Shown: piece by piece, positions 60,382 through 64,000 of the stretch
How the letters are laid out: each line of letters opens with the position of its first letter
Numbering within the stretch: the stretch's first letter is position 1
DNA from: Dasania marina DSM 21967
Lineage (GTDB): Bacteria > Pseudomonadota > Gammaproteobacteria > Pseudomonadales > Dasaniaceae
Length of the DNA stretch: 64,000 nt
Assembly (NCBI RefSeq): GCF_000373485.1
Contig: NZ_KB891586.1
Span: 14,734-78,733 of the forward strand
Reading direction: 5' to 3'
Translations under genes and position numbers: made by a program
Notes under the pieces: generated by a model
The model's database searches: none
What the model was told of the DNA's origin: nothing
What the model saw: the letters and a program-made list of their open reading frames with translations, nothing else

Positions 60382-61445
60382 AGACTGTCACTTTCCTCCA
60401 TTAAAAATACCTTGTAGCCGGCCTGTTTTAATAAATACAGTGCTAATTCGCCGCGCCTGCCGCAGCCTGGCGCAATAATATAACTATTGTCAGCACTGAA
60501 ATTTTTCAAATGTTTGCGTATATACGCGATGGGGGAGTTTTGCGCCTCGGGATAATGGCCATGATTGTATTCCACCGCTAAACGCACATCTAAGTAACTG
60601 CGCAGTGGCTCGGGTATAGCGGCTATTTCTTCTGCTGATAAGCGATGAATTAAAGGCTGCTTAATAATGTGATCGAACTGTTCTTTGGCCAAACGCCCTA
60701 GCACACCATCACTGGCCATCACTACAGTGGCATTGCGTGGGGTATCGGCCACCAGCGCTTCATCACCAAAGTAACAGCCAGCACTCAAATCAAAAGTCTC
60801 GCCCTTAAAAGGCCCGCCCGTACTGGTAAGCACCTGTGCCGTACCTTGTTTAAGCAGGTAAAAATAATCTCCGGGGCTGTGTTCTTTAATCACCACCTCC
60901 CCCTGCTTAAGCGTTATATCCTCCATCACCGAAAACAACTGCATCATGGTTGCTGCAGGGATATGCGCGGCCAGCGGGGACTTTAAAAACACCTCAGACC
61001 AATCATCTTCATAATCGTCATCTATGGCCACATCACCCAGCTCTACTTCTGGGTCATCGTCCATATGCACCACCCGAAAAGCTTGGCTCTCACTCCAGGA
61101 TAAAAACTGCTCTACCACCGCCCTACTCACGGTTAATATAGCGCAATCCGGCCCCGCCTTAATGGTGCCGCCCTGCGCTAATAATTCATCCAGTGGGTTG
61201 CTGCTATTGGTTGTAGTCAGTTGCTGACGCTGTTCAAAAGAGATACGGTGCTCCGCCTCACCCGCCAGCAAATAATGGTAATAGCTGGCTGAGTTATCGC
61301 CGCGCTTAATAATGGTACTGCCTAGTTTGGGATGCTTAAGCTTGACCTGCTCCAGTAGCTTATCCAGCAAGTGCTCGGCAATGACATTGAGTGGATACAG
61401 GGTTTGCACCCGGCTCTTGTCCAATAATTGTTCACTCACTCGCAT
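60378..61445 (-). CDS. Cyclic-nucleotide-binding and rhodanese-like domain protein
   Basis: The 355-residue soluble protein has a degenerate first cNMP-binding-like barrel (about 25-130), an acidic linker (DDDPEVELGDVAIDDDYEDD), a better second cNMP domain (about 160-270, with VVIKEHSPGDYFYLLKQG and FGDEALVADTPRNATV, a phosphate-binding-cassette-like stretch), and a C-terminal rhodanese-like domain (about 275-355, SYLDVRLAVEYNHGHYPEAQNSPI). In the rhodanese loop APGCGRRGELA the cysteine stands two residues later than the usual CxxGxRS position, so sulfurtransferase activity is doubtful. It may be a signalling receptor for cAMP or c-di-GMP. Partners are unknown. Confidence 0.82.
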   Translation of the reverse strand: MRVSEQLLDKSRVQTLYPLNVIAEHLLDKLLEQVKLKHPKLGSTIIKRGDNSASYYHYLLAGEAEHRISFEQRQQLTTTNSSNPLDELLAQGGTIKAGPDCAILTVSRAVVEQFLSWSESQAFRVVHMDDDPEVELGDVAIDDDYEDDWSEVFLKSPLAAHIPAATMMQLFSVMEDITLKQGEVVIKEHSPGDYFYLLKQGTAQVLTSTGGPFKGETFDLSAGCYFGDEALVADTPRNATVVMASDGVLGRLAKEQFDHIIKQPLIHRLSAEEIAAIPEPLRSYLDVRLAVEYNHGHYPEAQNSPIAYIRKHLKNFSADNSYIIAPGCGRRGELALYLLKQAGYKVFLMEESDSL

Positions 61446-61560
61446 AACGACCTCTATTACATGCTCTATCTATTACCCTAGCACTATTCCACTAATTTGT
61501 AGCAAATTGCATAACAGTGGAATAGCAGCATGATAGAATAGCGCTTTTTACAATTTTGGA

Positions 61561-62712
61561 ATGCATACTATGGCGCAAAACTCAGCCACCCTAGCCCTCA
61601 CCTGTGAATTATTGAGCAAACAATCCATCACCCCAGAAGATGACGGCTGCCAAGATTTAATGATAGCGCGGTTAGCAGCCATAGGTTTCAAGATACAACG
61701 CTTACGCTTTGGTGAAGTGGACAATTTTTGGGCCGAGCGCGGCGAGTCTGGCCCTATATTATGCTTTGCTGGCCATACCGATGTGGTGCCTACCGGCCCT
61801 GCCGAGCAGTGGAAGTTCCCGCCCTTTGAACCCACCCTAGACGACGATGGCATGCTCTATGCCCGCGGTGCCGCCGATATGAAAGGCAGCCTGGCCGCCA
61901 TGGTGGTGGCCTGTGAGCGCTTCGTGGCCGAACACCCCAACCACACTGGCCGCATCGCCTTTTTAATTACCAGCGACGAAGAAGGACCCGCCACTAACGG
62001 CACCGTTAGAGTGATGCAGTGGTTGCAAGAAAACAACGAGAAGATTACTTGGTGTGTCGTAGGCGAACCCTCTTCTACCCACTTAGTAGGCGACGTGATT
62101 AAAAACGGCCGCCGTGGCTCCTTGGGTGCCACCATTACCGTTAAGGGTATACAGGGCCATGTTGCCTATCCACACCTAGCGCAAAACCCCATACACATGG
62201 CGGCACCTGCCTTGGCCGAATTGAGCAATGAGTTATGGGATGAAGGCAATGAGTTTTTCCCCGCCACCTCTTTTCAGATTTCCAATATCAATGGCGGCAC
62301 CGGTGCCACCAATGTAATACCCGGCGACTTAACTGTGGTGTTTAACTTTCGCTTTTCTACCGAGTTAACCGATCAGCAATTACAAACCCGCACCGAAGCC
62401 ATACTCGACAAGCACCAACTCAACTACGACCTAGAGTGGAACCTCAGCGGTCAAGCCTTTTTAACCGCCGAAGGGGATTTAGTGGAAGCCACCGTCAAAG
62501 CGGTTAAAGACGCCAACGGCCTAGACACTGAATTATCTACCGCGGGCGGCACCTCCGATGGCCGCTTTATTGCGCCCACCGGTAGCCAAGTGGTAGAACT
62601 AGGGCCGGTGAACGCCACCATACATAAAGTGAATGAGTGCGTAAAAGCCGCTGACCTAGATACACTCACCACCATGTATCAAGGCATAATGGAAAACCTG
62701 CTGGCCCGCTAA
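61561..62712 (+). CDS. dapE: Succinyl-diaminopimelate desuccinylase
   Basis: The di-zinc M20 hydrolase frees LL-diaminopimelate from its succinyl group. Metal-binding residues are in [13 protein letters not shown] (His and Asp), [15 protein letters not shown], the general base [12 protein letters not shown], and [14 protein letters not shown] near the end. GTSDGRF is the DapE-specific loop. At 383 residues it fits the 375-385 of proteobacterial DapE. dapC, dapD and dapE are thus all within 8 kb. Confidence 0.96.
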   Translation: MHTMAQNSATLALTCELLSKQSITPEDDGCQDLMIARLAAIGFKIQRLRFGEVDNFWAERGESGPILCFAGHTDVVPTGPAEQWKFPPFEPTLDDDGMLYARGAADMKGSLAAMVVACERFVAEHPNHTGRIAFLITSDEEGPATNGTVRVMQWLQENNEKITWCVVGEPSSTHLVGDVIKNGRRGSLGATITVKGIQGHVAYPHLAQNPIHMAAPALAELSNELWDEGNEFFPATSFQISNINGGTGATNVIPGDLTVVFNFRFSTELTDQQLQTRTEAILDKHQLNYDLEWNLSGQAFLTAEGDLVEATVKAVKDANGLDTELSTAGGTSDGRFIAPTGSQVVELGPVNATIHKVNECVKAADLDTLTTMYQGIMENLLAR

Positions 62713-62744
62713 AGCGGCTAGCACTCTATACCTACTATAGCCTT

Positions 62745-63581
62745 ATGAAAATACTCTGCCCACAGTGCCAACACCCCTTACAGCAAGCTGCCAAGCATTG
62801 GCACTGCGAGCAGCAGCATCATTTTGATAGTGCCAAACAGGGCTATACCAACTTACTGTTGGTACAACATAAGCGCTCAAAAATTCCCGGTGACAGCGCC
62901 GATATGGTTAACGCCCGCAAACGGTTTTTAAATCTAGGGCTATACCAACCGCTGGCCGACGCCATTAATAAGCTGGTGCTTAATCACGCCATCACCCACT
63001 CACCGCTACGTATCATTGATGCCGGTTGTGGCGAAGGTTACTACACCCAGCAGTTAGCTCAGGCATTACAGCGCGCGAATATTGCAGCTGATATCACCGG
63101 CATCGATATTTCCAAATTTGCCGTCAAAGCGGCCGCAGGACGCAGTAAGGATATTCAGTGGTTTGTCGCTAATAGTAGCCATATACCGGTGGAAGATAAT
63201 AGCTGCGATGTATTGCTCAGTTTGTTTTCACCACTACCCGAAGCCGAATTTGCCCGTGTATTAAAACCCAATGGCTTGCTTATTGTGGCCTCAACCGGGC
63301 AGCAGCATTTATTGCAATTACGTGAGCAACTCTATGATCAGGTCAACAGTGATGTGTTAAACCCCTGTGATAAATTAGCGGCGCAATTCAGCCCCAGCCA
63401 TCAACAAGCCATAAACTATCAGCTAGACTTAACTAGCGGTGACGTTATTAGCGACCTTTTGTGCATGACCCCACACTACTGGCGCGCCAGCCCAGAAAAA
63501 AAACAACAACTCAGCCTATTGCCGCAACTGCGCGTAAACATAGATATCAACCTCTATGGGCTACAGTTGATAAGCCGATGA
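62745..63581 (+). CDS. rlmA: 23S rRNA (guanine-N1) methyltransferase RlmA-like
   Basis: The 278-residue protein has an N-terminal zinc ribbon with Cys5, Cys8, Cys21 and His25 (CPQCQHPLQQ...HCEQQHHFDSAK) followed by the family motif GYTNLLLVQHKRSK and GDSADMVNARKRFLNLG. The Rossmann methyltransferase domain has IIDAGCGEGYYTQQLAQAL. This matches RlmA(I), which methylates G745 in helix 35 of 23S rRNA. It lies 33 bases after dapE and may be its operon partner. Confidence 0.92.
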   Translation: MKILCPQCQHPLQQAAKHWHCEQQHHFDSAKQGYTNLLLVQHKRSKIPGDSADMVNARKRFLNLGLYQPLADAINKLVLNHAITHSPLRIIDAGCGEGYYTQQLAQALQRANIAADITGIDISKFAVKAAAGRSKDIQWFVANSSHIPVEDNSCDVLLSLFSPLPEAEFARVLKPNGLLIVASTGQQHLLQLREQLYDQVNSDVLNPCDKLAAQFSPSHQQAINYQLDLTSGDVISDLLCMTPHYWRASPEKKQQLSLLPQLRVNIDINLYGLQLISR

Positions 63582-63588
63582 ACCACTA

Positions 63589-63834
63589 ATGTTTAGCACA
63601 CTACTTAACGACACTAGAAAAATTTTAAAGCTCTATGGCCTAGGGGCGCTAGGGTTTTTTATGGGCGTGGGGTTTATACAGTGGGGCAATAGCATGCTGC
63701 CCCCCTCACTGCGGCAGGAAGTGGTGGTGCTATTGGGATTAGGGTTGGCGGGCTTAGGTTTTTGCACTGCCATCTTGGGGCAATGCCTGCTGATAGTGCA
63801 GCGTTTTAAAAATATGGGAGGGCCTAAGCCCTAA
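63589..63834 (+). CDS. Small two-helix membrane protein, unknown function
   Basis: The 81-residue frame starts eight bases after the rlmA stop, so it is probably co-transcribed. Two hydrophobic segments (about 15-35, GLGALGFFMGVGFIQWG, and 45-70, VVVLLGLGLAGLGFCTAILG) with a basic C-terminus (QRFKNMGGPKP) predict a hairpin inner-membrane protein with both ends inside. I do not recognise a family. Confidence 0.6.
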   Translation: MFSTLLNDTRKILKLYGLGALGFFMGVGFIQWGNSMLPPSLRQEVVVLLGLGLAGLGFCTAILGQCLLIVQRFKNMGGPKP

Positions 63835-63869
63835 GTCATCAACCACTAGCCTCAATGTAATGGCGTCAA

Positions 63870-64000
63870 CTACGCCAACTCCTGTTCCAACACTGTTTTC
63901 AATTGCGCAAAACAATCGACAAACACGGGCCATAATGCCAATGCGGCATCCATGTCATTTTCTAGGGCGTGTAACTCTATAGCCTTAGCCACCTCAAAGC
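63870..64000 (-). CDS. C-terminal fragment of an Hpt-domain-like protein
   Basis: A minus-strand frame ending at the stop 63870-63872 is open to the window edge. It encodes about 42 residues containing AKAIELHALENDMDAALALW and CFAQLKTVLEQELA, a helical pattern like the end of a histidine phosphotransfer (Hpt) domain of a hybrid sensor kinase such as BarA/GacS. Only this end is in the window, so the assignment is tentative. Confidence 0.5.
   Translation of the reverse strand, partial: FEVAKAIELHALENDMDAALALWPVFVDCFAQLKTVLEQELA

Overview
The window is a chromosomal segment of a Gram-negative bacterium, almost certainly a marine gammaproteobacterium. The evidence is the gene order rpsB-tsf-pyrH-frr-uppS-cdsA-dxr-rseP-bamA-skp-lpxD-fabZ-lpxA-lpxB-rnhB-dnaE-accA-tilS-pyrG-kdsA-eno-ftsB-ispD-ispF-truD-pcm-nlpD-rpoS-fdxA-mutS, which is the Pseudomonas/Cellvibrio-type arrangement, plus lipid A and outer-membrane assembly genes, a TonB-dependent receptor and Na+-linked transporters. 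A Cellvibrionales/Spongiibacteraceae-like origin is my guess from gene style, not something the sequence proves. Base composition looks even along the window, and I see no insertion sequence, prophage, integrase, tRNA, rRNA or CRISPR array.

Layout. 1-303 holds no gene, only tandem repeats and REP-like palindromes. 304-7522 is an accessory stretch: an ABC-F ATPase (ybiT), an NhaC-type antiporter, a TonB-dependent receptor with a strong terminator, and a divergent LysR regulator. 7700-13469 (+ strand) holds a fold-III PLP decarboxylase of the diaminopimelate decarboxylase family, a fold-I Orn/Lys/Arg decarboxylase, a TrmY-type pseudouridine methyltransferase and a second SAM methyltransferase. 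Next come a decayed haem protein gene (about 13504-13679) and a DASS anion symporter. 15429-18498 carries mutS and fdxA. From 18714 to 50794 everything is on the minus strand: about 32 kb of core genes for stress sigma factor, isoprenoid precursors, pyrimidine and lipid A synthesis, DNA replication, outer-membrane assembly and translation. 51174-59242 returns to the plus strand with map, glnD, dapC, nth, a STAS/REC-PP2C-ATPase partner-switching pair and a yffB-like reductase. dapD, a convergent cyclic-nucleotide-binding/rhodanese-like protein, dapE, rlmA and a small membrane protein close the window. The last 131 bases hold the C-terminus of a minus-strand protein that looks like an Hpt domain.

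How the genes work together. uppS, cdsA, dxr, ispD, ispF, kdsA and lpxA/B/D with fabZ supply undecaprenyl carrier, phospholipid and lipid A; bamA, skp and rseP build and monitor the outer membrane; popT recycles the undecaprenyl carrier. dapC, dapD and dapE are three steps of the succinylase route to meso-diaminopimelate and lysine, with glnD sensing nitrogen. The STAS/response-regulator pair resembles the HsbA/HsbR and CrsA/CrsR partner-switch systems, and the latter controls RpoS, whose gene is also in this window.

The most unusual points are the PLP-decarboxylase pair next to a bacterial TrmY homologue, the absence of surE between truD and pcm with popT at the pcm/nlpD junction, the frameshifted cytochrome relic, a near-identical 18-bp palindrome at two places flanking the receptor/LysR/decarboxylase block, and a striking habit of short tandem duplications in intergenic gaps (at least eight loci with different units). 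I did not find a clearly new defence or mobile system; most of the window is conserved core genome.
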